Source: Bacteroidota bacterium (GTDB taxonomy: Bacteria > Bacteroidota > Bacteroidia > Bacteroidales > Lentimicrobiaceae). Taken from it: a stretch of DNA of 64,000 nt. The DNA lies in assembly GCA_009773455.1 (NCBI GenBank), contig WSXU01000006.1, forward strand, positions 62,001-126,000. The letters are read 5' to 3'. Below, piece by piece: positions 8,637 to 17,670 of the stretch. How positions within the stretch are numbered: the first letter of the stretch is position 1; every line of letters begins with the position of its first letter. The position numbers and the translations under genes were made by a program. The notes beneath the pieces are model-generated. The model was not told where the DNA came from and did not search any database. It worked only from the letters and a program-made list of their open reading frames with translations.

Positions 8637-10421
8637 ATGACGACATTAAACGGAATATTTAAAACAGGGATCATCAATAGTAGCCGGAATTGGTCGGTCT
8701 ATTTGGATGGTGACCTGACCGTATTCTTTTTCGGCACGCTTTTTTTGCCTGAAGTTGCTGATAATCCCTGTAAAAACCCATCGGCATATATAGCTTCGCT
8801 CTACCTCAAATCCGGTGTGGCTTGTTTCCGTCAACTTGATGGAACTTTTCTGGTGATCGTGAAAGATGTGGAACGCTTATTCCTTCACAGGGACCGATTT
8901 GGAAGTGGTCAGCAATTGTATTTCAATCAAACAGGGTTTTCTACAAACATAACCAACCTGTCAGAGCTGACAAATTCAGACAAGATCGCTGACAGGGGGA
9001 ATCTTACCGGTTTTCTGCAATTCGGGTACATTCCTGCTCCGGGAACCGGACTTAAGGGTATCAGTAAATTGCCTTCCGGATATCTGCTTTCGTGGAATGG
9101 GAGTGAACTTTCATCATCAGACATATTCTCTTCAGATGATTTTCATAATCAAAGAAATTCTTCAGGATTGAAGATGGAAGAAGCTGTTGAGCAGTATCAT
9201 GCGCTTCATCTGAATGCCATCAGGAAACGCATTGCCGGAGCGGACAATGTGGGTGTGTTATTGAGCGGGGGATATGATAGTGCTGGGAATATTGCAGCGT
9301 TGCGGGAGATATATAATGGGAAAGTTCAGGCCTTTTCAGTCGGGTTTAAGGATAATCCATGGTCTGAGATCCCCCTTGCCAGACAAATGGCTGACAGAAT
9401 CGGCGCCGAATTTCATCAGTACGAGATAGATGGTTCAGAACTCAATGAAATACCGGAATTGATCCGTCAATTGGGCGATCCGTTCCAGGAAGGCGGGATG
9501 ATGGTCAATTTCGCAGCCATGAAACTTGCTTCCGGGTATAAACCTGATGTTATTCTGGGTGGGGATGGCAATGACCAGCATCACGGAACATTTGCCAGAG
9601 AACTGGCTTTAAACCATTTTATCAGAAAATCAGGAATAAGCTTCCTGCAGAAAGGGTTCTACAATTTTACAAATTCCCTTACTGAAGCAAAAGACAATAA
9701 TCTCTTCAGGTATGGCTTTCATAACCGGAAGATTTTAAATATTTTAACCATGGATGCTTTTGGATTTTCAAAAGGAGAACTGAAAGCGCTTGGCCTGGAT
9801 AAGCCGGATATCAATAGATACGGGGCACCTGAAGGACAAAAGCCTTCGGGCGATTTTGACAAATTCTTCTTTCAACGGCAGTATCTGGTTGATGTTAAAC
9901 AGGTGATCAATGAAATAATCCTCTTCAAAGCCGGGCAGAATGCGGCATTGAGGGGTTTGAATATTGCATTTCCTTACATGGACATTGAGCTTGCAAATTT
10001 CGTAGCCGGATTACCAAGAGAACTTCGCTTTCAGGGAAGTTATACTGATCTTCTCAAAGGAAAGGGGAAAAGCAAGGTTCTACATAAGAACCTGTATTCG
10101 GGTTCAATGCCGGATGCTTTATCCTCGAAAAAGAAACAGGGAGGATTCGCCCCGTTGCCTTTGTTTTTTCAATCTAAAGTGAATCTGGATCTTGCAGAGA
10201 AGATCATTTTACAGTCTGGTCTGGCAAACCCGGGATTAAATATGTCCTGGATAGCTCAGTTTATACAACGTTACAGGCAGGAGAATCAGAAAAAATCAAA
10301 CTGGTTCTGGTATTCCCAGGTTCAGGCATTCAAACTGTTTAACCTGCTTGTACTCGCCGTCTGGTGGGAAAGCACATTTAACGGGAGGTCAGTCAATAAA
10401 CTTGAAGAACTTATAAAATAA
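8637..10421 (+). CDS. Asparagine synthetase-like amidotransferase lacking the N-terminal nucleophile Cys
   Basis: 594 residues with the two-domain AsnB layout. An N-terminal Ntn-amidotransferase-like part (about 1-170, with LHRDRFGSGQQLYF) is followed by a PP-loop ATP-binding synthetase part with an intact SGGYDS (residues 210-215). In active glutamine-dependent enzymes residue 2 is Cys followed by Gly-Ile. Here the start is MTTLNGIF, so the position before GIF is Asn and no Cys is available. The second synthetase motif reads GGDGNDQ rather than the usual GEGSDE. Sandwiched between glycosyltransferases with 2- and 3-nt gaps, it probably serves glycan synthesis, perhaps amidating a uronic acid with free or delivered ammonia. 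That role is inference. Confidence 0.82.
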   Translation: MTTLNGIFKTGIINSSRNWSVYLDGDLTVFFFGTLFLPEVADNPCKNPSAYIASLYLKSGVACFRQLDGTFLVIVKDVERLFLHRDRFGSGQQLYFNQTGFSTNITNLSELTNSDKIADRGNLTGFLQFGYIPAPGTGLKGISKLPSGYLLSWNGSELSSSDIFSSDDFHNQRNSSGLKMEEAVEQYHALHLNAIRKRIAGADNVGVLLSGGYDSAGNIAALREIYNGKVQAFSVGFKDNPWSEIPLARQMADRIGAEFHQYEIDGSELNEIPELIRQLGDPFQEGGMMVNFAAMKLASGYKPDVILGGDGNDQHHGTFARELALNHFIRKSGISFLQKGFYNFTNSLTEAKDNNLFRYGFHNRKILNILTMDAFGFSKGELKALGLDKPDINRYGAPEGQKPSGDFDKFFFQRQYLVDVKQVINEIILFKAGQNAALRGLNIAFPYMDIELANFVAGLPRELRFQGSYTDLLKGKGKSKVLHKNLYSGSMPDALSSKKKQGGFAPLPLFFQSKVNLDLAEKIILQSGLANPGLNMSWIAQFIQRYRQENQKKSNWFWYSQVQAFKLFNLLVLAVWWESTFNGRSVNKLEELIK

Positions 10422-10424
10422 ACG

Positions 10425-11651
10425 ATGGAAATTCTTAAGATACTGTTAAATATAATCGAGGCGGTTGTATTTATATACCTGGCAATTGCTGCTGTATATT
10501 TTCTTTTCTTTTCATTTATCGGCGTATTTCCATACAGGAGAAAGACTTTTTCAGCACCGGCATTACGAAAGATGGCAGTTCTTATACCGGGTTATAAGGA
10601 GGATATCGTAATTCTCGAAGTTGCTGAAGCATCACTCAAACAGAGTTATCCTTCATCGCATTTTGATGTTGTGATTGTAGCCGATTCTTTCAAACCTGAA
10701 ACCATTTCAGCGCTTAAAAAACTCCCACTGAAACTGGTAGAAGTTGTCTTTGAAAAAAGCACAAAGTCGAAATCGCTGAATGCTGCTATGACGGCGATCG
10801 GTGATGAATATGATATTGCTGTTGTGCTGGATGCTGACAACATCATGGATTACCATTTTCTTGAAAAAATCAACCAGGCGTTTGAAGCAGGCTACCCTGC
10901 CGTTCAGGGACACCGGATGGCTAAGAATATGAACAATTCAATGGCTGTTCTTGATTCTATCAGTGAAGAGATAAACAATCATATTTTCCGTAAAGGTCAT
11001 CGGGTCGCCGGATTGGCTTCAGGACTGATAGGCTCAGGCATGGCATTCCAGTACCGGATGTTTAAAAAGAGGATGTCGGAAATTCAGGCCATCGGTGGAT
11101 TTGACAAGGAACTTGAACTGACCATGCTTCGCGATGGGATAAAAATTGAATACATAGAAGATGCTGTTGTTCTGGATGAAAAAGTTCAGGATAAGGCTGT
11201 TTTTGAAAATCAACGAAGGCGATGGCTTGCTGCTCAGTTTATCTATTTCAGGAGATTTGCCTGGGATGGCCTTGTTCAGTTCATTACCCGCCTGAATGTC
11301 GATTTCCTGGATAAAGTTTATCAGATGGTTATGCCCCCGCGTATTTTGCTACTGGGAATAGTGACCATACTCACATCCCTCATGGGATTGGTTAGTCTGA
11401 TTGATTATTCATCGGTGAAGGGGTTTTTCCTGTTTAGTTTTTTCAACTGGTTTGTAATATGGATGTTCGTAGTACTGGCATTTGTCTTCTCTGTAAACAG
11501 GAAGTTCTATACAAAACAAACCCTTCATGCAATTATGACACTTCCAATGGGTTTCTGGCTGATGTTCAGGTTGTTGTTCAGGTTGAAGGGTGCCAATAAA
11601 GTCTTTATCCATACGCAGCACGGAGTCATCAAAGAGTCCTCTGGAAAGTAA
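10425..11651 (+). CDS. Membrane glycosyltransferase family 2 (processive GT2-like)
   Basis: 408 residues. An N-terminal membrane helix (about 10-35) is followed by a GT2 catalytic domain with AVLIPGYKEDIVIL, the donor-site Asp pair in VVLDADNIMD, a GSGMAF segment and the NQRRRWLAAQ motif, the QxxRW signature of cellulose/hyaluronan/PNAG-type synthases. Three C-terminal helices form the rest of the membrane part. It belongs to the GT2 branch that couples transfer to membrane-associated synthesis, although in this setting it may just add one residue to a lipid-linked unit. It begins 3 nt after the amidotransferase-like gene, so translation is likely coupled. Confidence 0.87.
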   Translation: MEILKILLNIIEAVVFIYLAIAAVYFLFFSFIGVFPYRRKTFSAPALRKMAVLIPGYKEDIVILEVAEASLKQSYPSSHFDVVIVADSFKPETISALKKLPLKLVEVVFEKSTKSKSLNAAMTAIGDEYDIAVVLDADNIMDYHFLEKINQAFEAGYPAVQGHRMAKNMNNSMAVLDSISEEINNHIFRKGHRVAGLASGLIGSGMAFQYRMFKKRMSEIQAIGGFDKELELTMLRDGIKIEYIEDAVVLDEKVQDKAVFENQRRRWLAAQFIYFRRFAWDGLVQFITRLNVDFLDKVYQMVMPPRILLLGIVTILTSLMGLVSLIDYSSVKGFFLFSFFNWFVIWMFVVLAFVFSVNRKFYTKQTLHAIMTLPMGFWLMFRLLFRLKGANKVFIHTQHGVIKESSGK

Positions 11652-11671
11652 AAACCCGAAACAAAACAGAG

Positions 11672-12874
11672 ATGATAAAGAACCGTGATATTTTAATACT
11701 TGGAATTCAGCCCTGGGACATTGAAATCGGTAGTAATTGTAAAAATATTGCCGAGGAATTTTCACGGAACAACAGGGTTCTTTATGTGAATGCACCGCTC
11801 GACAGGATGTCTGTTATAAGAAACCGCAAACAGGAAAAGGTTAGAAAACGGCTTGAAATTGTGAAGAGCGGAACTCCAATGATAACTGAAATCAGCAGGA
11901 ATTTATGGAATTTATATCCTGCTACAGTTCTTGAATCAATCAGCTGGATCAAATCACCGGCAATTTTCGACTGGCTCAATAAGATCAACAACAAAAGGTT
12001 TTCAACCCAGATATTGCTTGCCATCGAAAAGCTGGGATTTAAAAATATCATAGTTTTCAATGACAGTGATATGTACAGAAGTTTCTATATGAAGGAACTG
12101 CTGAATCCTGAAACCTATATTTACTATACCCGTGATAACCTGATCGTCGTAGATTACTGGAAGAATCAGGGAAAGAGGGTAGAGGGTCTGCATATGAAAA
12201 AAGCTGACCTTGTGGTTGCAAATTCAACTTACCTGGCATCGCAGGCACGTAAACATAATCACAATTCATTTTATGTCGGGCAGGGTTGCGATGTAAGCCT
12301 GTTCGATTCCAGGCTGGTAACCAGCATACCCGATGATATAAATGAGATTCCGAAACCTGTGATTGGCTATATCGGAGCGCTTCTTTCTCTGCGTCTCGAC
12401 ATAGATGTGCTTGAACATATAGCAATGAACCGACCCGACTGGAGTCTGGTACTTGTAGGTCCTGAAGATGACAGATTCAGAAACAGTCGTCTCCATCAGC
12501 TTGAAAACGTATATTTCCTTGGCAATAAATCCGGAAACGAACTACCTTCTTATCTCAATGCATTTGATGTAGCAATCAACCCTCAAATCCTTAGTCCCGT
12601 AACCATTGGAAATTATCCGCGGAAGATTGATGAATACCTCGCCATGGGAAAACCTACAGTTGCAACCAGAACCGAGGCAATGAGTGTTTTCGAAGACTAT
12701 ACATATCTTGCTGAAAATAAGCAGGAATACATCGAACTTATTGAAGCAGCGCTTCAGGAAAAAAGCGTTGATATTTCAGAAGGAAGAAAAGAATTTGCCA
12801 GAAAACATACCTGGGAAAATAATGTGATTGAAATTTCAAAGGCAGTTAACGCCGTTAAGGTATCTACTGCATGA
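11672..12874 (+). CDS. Glycosyltransferase, GT4-type (GT-B fold)
   Basis: 400 residues. The N-terminal domain starts with ILILGIQPWDIEIGSNCKN, a Rossmann-like acceptor domain. The C-terminal domain has VIGYIGALLSLRLDIDVL, WSLVLVGPEDD and a donor-binding block ending in KIDEYLAMGKPTVATRT, which aligns with the E-x7-E type region of GT4 enzymes. No signal peptide or membrane helix is seen, so it is probably cytoplasmic and peripheral. It lies 20 nt after the membrane GT2 in the same operon. Donor sugar unknown. Confidence 0.85.
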   Translation: MIKNRDILILGIQPWDIEIGSNCKNIAEEFSRNNRVLYVNAPLDRMSVIRNRKQEKVRKRLEIVKSGTPMITEISRNLWNLYPATVLESISWIKSPAIFDWLNKINNKRFSTQILLAIEKLGFKNIIVFNDSDMYRSFYMKELLNPETYIYYTRDNLIVVDYWKNQGKRVEGLHMKKADLVVANSTYLASQARKHNHNSFYVGQGCDVSLFDSRLVTSIPDDINEIPKPVIGYIGALLSLRLDIDVLEHIAMNRPDWSLVLVGPEDDRFRNSRLHQLENVYFLGNKSGNELPSYLNAFDVAINPQILSPVTIGNYPRKIDEYLAMGKPTVATRTEAMSVFEDYTYLAENKQEYIELIEAALQEKSVDISEGRKEFARKHTWENNVIEISKAVNAVKVSTA

Positions 12875-12992
12875 TAATCATGAATTACACTTTGAAGAGG
12901 CAGTTGCAAATCTGTTTCTTCACAACCCTTTAATTGTAAAAGATTGGTAATACGTTTGAAACTGACAGATTAATCAATTAAAAATAAAGAAA

Positions 12993-13820
12993 ATGTTTCG
13001 TCCGATCGTTCCGTCCGATATCCGAATGCACTGGCATGATTACCAAAAGATCGAAGATATTTCTGATGAAGTATTCAGGAAGATCAAAGCCGGTTTTGAC
13101 GCTCAAAAGACAGATAAACCCCTGGTTTCAATCAATATCATTGCCTGGAACGAAGAGTCGGCCATATTGCGGAACCTTTCATCACTGAGCGCCATGAAAA
13201 GCGCGGTTCCGGTTGAGTTTATTTATGTTGACAATAATTCAAAAGACCGGACTTCGGAAATTATCAGAAGATGTGGATTAACTCCCATTCGGGAATTGAA
13301 ACAGGGATATGGATTTGCCAGGCAGACGGCCATGGAAAATTCCCGTGGTAAATACATCCTGACCGGTGATGCCGATACTGCATACCCGCCAACCTGGGTT
13401 GATACAATGTTGAAACCAATACTTTCCGGAAAAAGTATGGGAAGCTTTGGTACCTATTCCTTTATTCCAGGTAAGAATCAGTCACGTTTAAGATATGCGT
13501 TTTATGAATTGTTCAGGGATATTGTGCATGCTTTGCGGAATATCAATAACCCTGAACTTGTGGTTGTAGGAATGAATTTTTGTTTTCCCAGGGAAGAAGC
13601 ACTCAAGATTGGCTTCATTAAAAATGATGCCCGAATGGAGGATGGGCAGATGGCAATGGCCCTGTTAAAAAATGGAAAGCTTAAACGTATTACTTCATCG
13701 CCTTCTATGGCGTGGACTGGGACAAGAACTGTTGAAAAAAGCGGATCATTCTTGAATGCTATCACATCCCGAATTTTAAAGGAAATTAAAAGAATCAGGA
13801 TTTATTTTCAAAACAAATAA
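12993..13820 (+). CDS. Glycosyltransferase family 2
   Basis: 275 residues. After an unusual N-terminal ~45 residues (MFRPIVPSDIRMHWHDY...) comes a GT2 domain with LVSINIIAWNEESAIL, FIYVDNNSKDRT and the metal-binding DxD in ILTGDADTAYPP. The segment VVGMNFCFPREEALK resembles the acceptor region of GT2 enzymes. A 118-nt gap before it could hold an internal promoter, but its direction and its 8-nt spacing to the following acyltransferase place it in the operon. Confidence 0.85.
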   Translation: MFRPIVPSDIRMHWHDYQKIEDISDEVFRKIKAGFDAQKTDKPLVSINIIAWNEESAILRNLSSLSAMKSAVPVEFIYVDNNSKDRTSEIIRRCGLTPIRELKQGYGFARQTAMENSRGKYILTGDADTAYPPTWVDTMLKPILSGKSMGSFGTYSFIPGKNQSRLRYAFYELFRDIVHALRNINNPELVVVGMNFCFPREEALKIGFIKNDARMEDGQMAMALLKNGKLKRITSSPSMAWTGTRTVEKSGSFLNAITSRILKEIKRIRIYFQNK

Positions 13821-13828
13821 GCCACCTC

Positions 13829-14449
13829 ATGTCAATCAAGGAACGTATTGTGTCAAATCCTAAAATCAAGGAATTGACTTTGCTTCTGATCACTTCAAAG
13901 CAGAATCCGCGGCCAAGGCTTTGGGTCCGTTGGTTTTTGAATCCTTTTATTCATAAAAAAGGTAAAGGGACAGTAATCAGGAGGCATTCCAGGATTGATG
14001 TTTTTCCCTGGAATAAGTTCACGACCGGTCATCATAGTACGATTGAAGATTTTGTTACATTGAACAACGGGGTTGGTGATGTTATCATCGGCAACAATTC
14101 AAGGATAGGGATGGGAAATACGATCATAGGACCGGTTAATATCGGGAATGAAGTAATTTTTGCCCAGAATATCGTGTTATCCGGTCTGAACCACGGTTAC
14201 ACTGATGTATCCATACCCATAAGAAAGCAGCCCGTTTCTAAAGCCCTGATCACAATCGGCGATGAAGTCTGGATAGGGGCAAATGCTGTTGTCGTCGCAG
14301 GAGTAACCATCGGGAAACACTCTGTGATAGCTGCAGGTTGTGTTGTTACCAAAGATGTTCCGCCTTATTCAGTTGCTGTTGGCAATCCCTGCCGTATCAT
14401 CAGGAAATACAATCATGAAACGTCTTCCTGGGAAAAGGTAACTTCCTGA
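13829..14449 (+). CDS. Left-handed beta-helix (hexapeptide) acyltransferase, WcaF/WcaB-like
   Basis: 206 residues built from isoleucine-patch hexapeptide repeats (visible as VIIGNNSRIGMGNTIIG, VWIGANAVVVAGVTIG, SVIAAGCVVTKDV), ending with the typical GNPCRIIRKYN cap. The histidine in SGLNHGYTD fits the catalytic His of sugar O-acetyltransferases that use acetyl-CoA. It closes the forward operon and probably acetylates a sugar of the repeat unit in the cytoplasm, separately from the membrane acyltransferase at 6021-7259. Confidence 0.88.
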   Translation: MSIKERIVSNPKIKELTLLLITSKQNPRPRLWVRWFLNPFIHKKGKGTVIRRHSRIDVFPWNKFTTGHHSTIEDFVTLNNGVGDVIIGNNSRIGMGNTIIGPVNIGNEVIFAQNIVLSGLNHGYTDVSIPIRKQPVSKALITIGDEVWIGANAVVVAGVTIGKHSVIAAGCVVTKDVPPYSVAVGNPCRIIRKYNHETSSWEKVTS

Positions 14450-14610
14450 AATGGAGAGAATGATCAACTTTCCTGATTGTTGCTGAAATCCGGTTTTCTT
14501 ATTACAGCCTTGATTCTATTTTAAAAAAAGGGTATTACACATTTTGGTGTCTGCACTTCCGGATTTCCTGTTTAATTAAAGATCACGATAATTGGTGTTT
14601 ATTTTCATTG

Positions 14611-14653
14611 AAAAAGGGCTGCTGGATGGTTGTTAATCACTCAGCAGCCCTTT
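14611..14653 (-). terminator. Rho-independent terminator downstream of the sugar transferase
   Basis: A perfect 12-bp inverted repeat (AAAGGGCTGCTG at 14613-14624 and its complement at 14642-14653) encloses a 17-nt loop. Read on the reverse strand it is followed by five T residues (14615-14611), the layout of an intrinsic terminator for the reverse-strand gene ending at 14673. It may also stop forward transcription, though only three T residues follow on that side. Confidence 0.8.
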
Positions 14654-14672
14654 GATGGGTTATCCGGTAAAT

Positions 14673-15842
14673 TTATACATTCTCCTTCTGCAATAAGGCA
14701 GGTATAGTGCGTAGAATCAGTTTGATATCTCCCCAGAAAGAATAATTCCGGGCATATACATTATCAAGGGTTTTCCTTTCTTCGATTGACATATCCTGCT
14801 TTCCCCTGAGTTCAACCTGCCACAACCCGGTTATTCCGGCAGGACCGAGAAACCTTTCACCCCATTCATCAGAAGTGAGCAGTTCAGCTTCATAAAGTGG
14901 CAGGGGCCTGTTGCCGACAATTGACATATCACCCTTAAGTACATTGATCAGCTGGGGTAGTTCATCAATACTGGTATTCCTGATAAAAGCACCAACTTTG
15001 GTTATGCGCGGATCGTCTTTTATTTTGATGAATGATTGGTTAATTTTAACCTGCCTCATTCGCATATAATGCTTCTCACAGATTTCGTCTCCCTCAATAA
15101 TCAGGAGGGTAGAACAGGGATGACCCAGCGATTCACAGTCCGGACACTTGTCCTCAATCTTTTCAGCCTCGTATTGGTTAAGATGAGCCATTGATTTCAG
15201 CATCTTATCAGCATTCAGGCTCATCGACCTGAGTTTATAGAAATCAAATATTTTATATCCGGTTCCAACCCTTTTTGAGATATAGTATACTTTGCCTTTA
15301 AAACCGGATTCAGCCCAGATGGCAAACATAATAACAAGCAGGAAAGGGGAGAGGAAGATCAATGCCATGCCGGCAACTGCAATATCGAATAGCCTTTTAA
15401 TCAACGGAATACTGTAGTCACGGAATTGTTCTGCCGTTTCCTGTTTCGAACTAAGCAATTCCTTATGATCCCTGAGAAAACGGATCCTGGTTTCGATGTT
15501 TTCTGGATTCAGGGGAGTAAGGTACAGGTCATCAACTTTATGTGAAATGGCGCTCTTCCTGATTTTTTCATCCTCATGCCTTGAAACAAGAATGAAAGGT
15601 ACTTCAGTGGCAAGGTTTTTTTTACCAAGGTATTGATGAAATTCAATTCCATTTGTTCCTGGCAGAAAGCTTTCACATAATATACCGTCCGGTTCGTTTC
15701 CATTGTTCAGCCAGTTGACAAAGAGCAGGCTGTTTCCAAAGTCTGAAATTTCAAACGCATCATGTGTTTTGAGCAATTCGATGGTGCTGGTGTCGCCACC
15801 GATATAAGCAATTTTGAGCTTGCCTGTTATTGTATCTTCCAT
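14673..15842 (-). CDS. Priming sugar transferase (undecaprenyl-phosphate hexose-1-P transferase) fused to a degenerate receiver domain
   Basis: 389 residues. Residues ~145-389 are a bacterial sugar transferase of the WcaJ/PglC superfamily: an N-terminal membrane helix (about 150-176), FYKLRSM, SIDELPQLINVLKGDMSIVG and AGITGLWQV. It should transfer a sugar-1-phosphate to undecaprenyl phosphate and start repeat-unit synthesis. Residues ~9-125 have the receiver fold pattern, but the phospho-acceptor position is Glu57 (PDGILCESFLPGTNG), the acidic pair is Gly16-Asp17, and the conserved Lys is Thr109. This is a pseudo-receiver, possibly phosphomimetic. A Cys-rich insert (Cys233, 236, 243, 255) interrupts the transferase and could bind metal. 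An intact receiver gene lies 11 nt upstream. Confidence 0.85.
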   Translation of the reverse strand: MEDTITGKLKIAYIGGDTSTIELLKTHDAFEISDFGNSLLFVNWLNNGNEPDGILCESFLPGTNGIEFHQYLGKKNLATEVPFILVSRHEDEKIRKSAISHKVDDLYLTPLNPENIETRIRFLRDHKELLSSKQETAEQFRDYSIPLIKRLFDIAVAGMALIFLSPFLLVIMFAIWAESGFKGKVYYISKRVGTGYKIFDFYKLRSMSLNADKMLKSMAHLNQYEAEKIEDKCPDCESLGHPCSTLLIIEGDEICEKHYMRMRQVKINQSFIKIKDDPRITKVGAFIRNTSIDELPQLINVLKGDMSIVGNRPLPLYEAELLTSDEWGERFLGPAGITGLWQVELRGKQDMSIEERKTLDNVYARNYSFWGDIKLILRTIPALLQKENV

Positions 15843-15853
15843 CTCTGTATGTT

Positions 15854-16234
15854 TTAATTACTGTCCGAAAGAATCAGTTCAACAAGTACTTCCAGTTCCT
15901 CAGGGTTAAAAGGTTTGGTGATAAAATTTCTCACCCTCATCCTGAAAAAGTTGATCCTGGTTTTACTGTCTTCTTCTCCTGAAAGCATCAACAATGGAAT
16001 TTTGCTGAATAATCCACTCGACCTGATCTGTTTGACAAAGTCATAACCATTCATTTCCGGCATGAGTATATCACAGATGATCAAATCAGGAATATTTCCA
16101 TTCTGAATATAGGACATGGCATCCATCCCGTTTGCTTTGGTTACCACATCGTATTGTTTGCTCAGAAACGTTTCAAGCAGTTTACGGATGACAGCTTCAT
16201 CATCAATTGCAAGAATCTTCTTTTTCATTTTCAC
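15854..16234 (-). CDS. Stand-alone response regulator receiver protein
   Basis: 126 residues forming a single receiver domain and no output domain. The acidic pair is Asp11-Asp12 (ILAIDDEAV), the phospho-acceptor is Asp55 (LIICDILMPEMNG), Ser85 takes the Thr/Ser switch position, and Lys107 (FITKPF) is the conserved lysine. All catalytic residues are therefore present. It ends 11 nt before the sugar transferase that carries a degenerate receiver domain, so the two are probably co-transcribed and may interact. I infer that a histidine kinase elsewhere tunes polysaccharide initiation through it. Confidence 0.88.
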   Translation of the reverse strand: MKMKKKILAIDDEAVIRKLLETFLSKQYDVVTKANGMDAMSYIQNGNIPDLIICDILMPEMNGYDFVKQIRSSGLFSKIPLLMLSGEEDSKTRINFFRMRVRNFITKPFNPEELEVLVELILSDSN

Positions 16235-16518
16235 GCAGTTAAAATTATTTATCTGAATCTATTTCCCACCTTCATCCGATCACAATATGGTTAACCCATG
16301 CTGTTAAAGAAATCCGGATAAATATTAATGGAAAAATTATCGAAAAGTAACAGCTGAACAGGCTGTATCAGAATGAAAAAAGAGAAATCACCGGGCTTTG
16401 CATAATCGGGAAAGCTTTTAACGGATAAAAATGTACTTCCGGAAGGTTTAAGTCTTTTTAAATCATTCATCAACTCAGGCACACAGAGAACTTCTGATGT
16501 CTTTTCGTGGAGGTTGTT

Positions 16519-17559
16519 TCAGGGGAACAATAAAAAATCCATGATTGTATTTATATATACTGCAGGTTGTTCAATCCCTATGGAATGACCGGCATCAGAA
16601 ACAATAACCAACTTGTGATCGGTAAACAGCCGGAGGTATTCAGTAGTATAACCCCAGGCTTTGCCATCGCATTGTCCACGTAGTACCAGGGCAGGAATCC
16701 GGCAGGCTTTCAGTTTGGACCGGATATCCGTTGCATTGTCAAAACTCTGAACTGTCTTCACCATAGCATAGTAGCCTGATCCTCCTTCTGCATCACTAAC
16801 TATGGCGGGGTCTTCAGGGTTGCAGACTGTTGATTTGCCCATTTCATGGTTCAACAGGGTAGCGAAGTTGTCCATTTCCCTGTCAGAAGCCAGTTTAAGG
16901 TTAAACGCTCTGGCTAATGCCTCAACTACCCTGGCCCGTAGGTTGTATACTTTTTCCCTTCCCTGTTTGTTTGTATACCTGGGTTTCTTCAGGTGCAGAC
17001 TATCTGGGGGCTTAATATCTTCCAGTTCAGTACGCCATGGCAGGACGGGTCCGGGACCGGTAAAGATCACTTTTTCAACCATCTCAGGATTTTCAGCAAT
17101 GAATGCGCATGCCAGCATGGCCCCCCATGATTGTCCGATCAGGATAACTTTCCCTGCACCTGTGGTCCTGACAATCTCTTCCAGATCACGACGATGCCGC
17201 TCAACCGTATAATCTCCTATGTTCTCAAGCCTCTCAGAAGACCCACATCCGATCTGGTCATACAGATAAACATCAAACCCCTCTGCGGCCAGAGGAGCCA
17301 GTAACCTGATGTTCCTGTCATATATGGGTCCTCCCGGTCCTCCCTGAAGAAATATTACAGGGTAGGGTTTACTTCTGTCTACCCCACTTATAAGGGTATA
17401 CCCGATCTTTGATCCTGTAGAGAGAGACCAGTATCTGGTACCCGCCCTTGCCTTATACTCCGGAACATCATAGTTTGTGGGAAAAAGAACCATAAACAAC
17501 AGGATTCCAATCAGCACAATCACTGACCAGAAAGCATAGCTCCGGACTTTATTTTTCAT
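16519..17559 (-). CDS. Alpha/beta hydrolase, proline iminopeptidase-like (S33 family)
   Basis: 346 residues. An N-terminal membrane anchor (YAFWSVIVLIGILLFMVLF, about 8-27) precedes an alpha/beta hydrolase domain with the oxyanion motif LQGGPGGPIYD, the nucleophile elbow GQSWGAM (Ser), an Asp in LRGQCDGKAWG and a late His in SDAGHSIGI. This triad and the GGPGG motif are typical of proline iminopeptidases and tricorn-interacting factors. The protein would be anchored in the inner membrane facing the periplasm. Substrate unknown. It is followed by a ~280-base gap and lies ~110 bases after the uvrB stop. Confidence 0.82.
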   Translation of the reverse strand: MKNKVRSYAFWSVIVLIGILLFMVLFPTNYDVPEYKARAGTRYWSLSTGSKIGYTLISGVDRSKPYPVIFLQGGPGGPIYDRNIRLLAPLAAEGFDVYLYDQIGCGSSERLENIGDYTVERHRRDLEEIVRTTGAGKVILIGQSWGAMLACAFIAENPEMVEKVIFTGPGPVLPWRTELEDIKPPDSLHLKKPRYTNKQGREKVYNLRARVVEALARAFNLKLASDREMDNFATLLNHEMGKSTVCNPEDPAIVSDAEGGSGYYAMVKTVQSFDNATDIRSKLKACRIPALVLRGQCDGKAWGYTTEYLRLFTDHKLVIVSDAGHSIGIEQPAVYINTIMDFLLFP

Positions 17560-17670
17560 ATCGGTTCTTTGGGAAATCTGGTATTAAACGGTCCTGAAAG
17601 CATTAAATTGCAGTTGTTTGATTCTGATTCAGGCACCGGAGGTTTAACAAAAAGCAACATTGACAGGATA

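Noticed and set aside
14485-14567. 9-bp inverted repeat (GAAATCCGG / CCGGATTTC, 14485-14493 and 14559-14567)
   Set aside because: The arms are 65 bases apart in an AT-rich spacer without other signal; a chance match is likely.
16291-16482. 63-codon reverse reading frame between the receiver and hydrolase genes
   Set aside because: No domain, no promoter or RBS support, and a composition like random translation.
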